Positions 63,963 to 64,000 of a stretch of DNA of 64,000 nt are shown here, piece by piece; the stretch's first letter is position 1; every line of letters begins with the position of its first letter. The stretch covers positions 39,793 to 103,792 of the forward strand of contig CAIZNI010000054.1 in assembly GCA_903934295.1 (NCBI GenBank), given 5' to 3'. This DNA comes from an uncultured beta proteobacterium (GTDB lineage: Bacteria > Pseudomonadota > Gammaproteobacteria > Burkholderiales > Burkholderiaceae_E). The position numbers and the translations under genes are program-made. The notes beneath the pieces were generated by a model, which worked only from the letters and a program-made list of their open reading frames with translations, ran no database searches and was not told the origin of the DNA.

Positions 63963-64000
63963 CAGAGATTCTGCGGGGTTTATGTCGATGGCCACGGACG

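Noticed and set aside
63982..64000. ATG near the right edge as the start of a further gene
   Set aside because: Only six codons are within the window, too few to support a call.

Overview
The window is high-GC DNA, densely packed with short operons. It reads as the chromosome of a Betaproteobacterium, most likely Burkholderiales. The pointers are the Bug/TctC periplasmic receptors with a TctAB transporter, CaiB/BaiF CoA-transferases, Ldh-type oxidoreductases, RdgC, a CysI-DUF934-CobA sulfur cluster with a CysB-type regulator, and a form II CO-dehydrogenase-like cluster. No rRNA, tRNA or CRISPR array was seen.

Region by region. 1-5.1 kb: the 3' end of an N-acyl-D-amino-acid deacylase, a HTD2/MaoC-type hydratase, an MFS carrier and a family 5 solute-binding protein. 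5.4-10.9 kb: a membrane-lipid locus containing a GT4 glycosyltransferase and a PlcP-type phospholipase C (the known phosphate-starvation lipid-remodelling pair), plus a membrane-anchored class III aminotransferase, phosphatidylserine decarboxylase and an Mpo1-like membrane protein. 10.9-20.2 kb: two tandem Ldh-family dehydrogenases, an MFS carrier, a Glu/Leu-type dehydrogenase, DbpA overlapping a Rieske oxygenase, and an acyl-CoA synthetase. 20.4-23.5 kb: TctAB with a divergent TctC. 23.6-28.3 kb: an ABC importer operon with a GpdQ-like phosphodiesterase, probably for phosphodiester or phosphonate use. 28.4-36.7 kb: acyl-CoA ligase and FAH hydrolase, divergent from a coxS-L-M-D-E-like molybdenum hydroxylase cluster. 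36.7-46.9 kb: rdgC, a sulfite-reduction operon, RidA divergent from a D-cysteine desulfhydrase-family enzyme, a CysB-like regulator and two CaiB CoA-transferases.

47.1-53.5 kb holds a five-gene operon: COG0523 GTPase, TonB-dependent receptor, and a FecBCD-type ABC importer. It is divergent from a Zur/Fur-family regulator. A near-perfect palindrome sits just downstream of the operon's predicted -10 element. I read this as a zinc-repressed (Zur) metal or metallophore uptake system.

54.6-63.5 kb differs from the rest. After 1.5 kb without a convincing gene, the DNA becomes clearly AT-richer. It encodes a secreted SHOCT protein, a PAP2 phosphatase and a giant (1886 aa) RTX-type subtilisin-like protease. 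The protease gene changes base composition abruptly near 62.18 kb, as if a foreign 5' part had been joined to a host-like 3' module. An IS21 istA remnant lies just beyond it.
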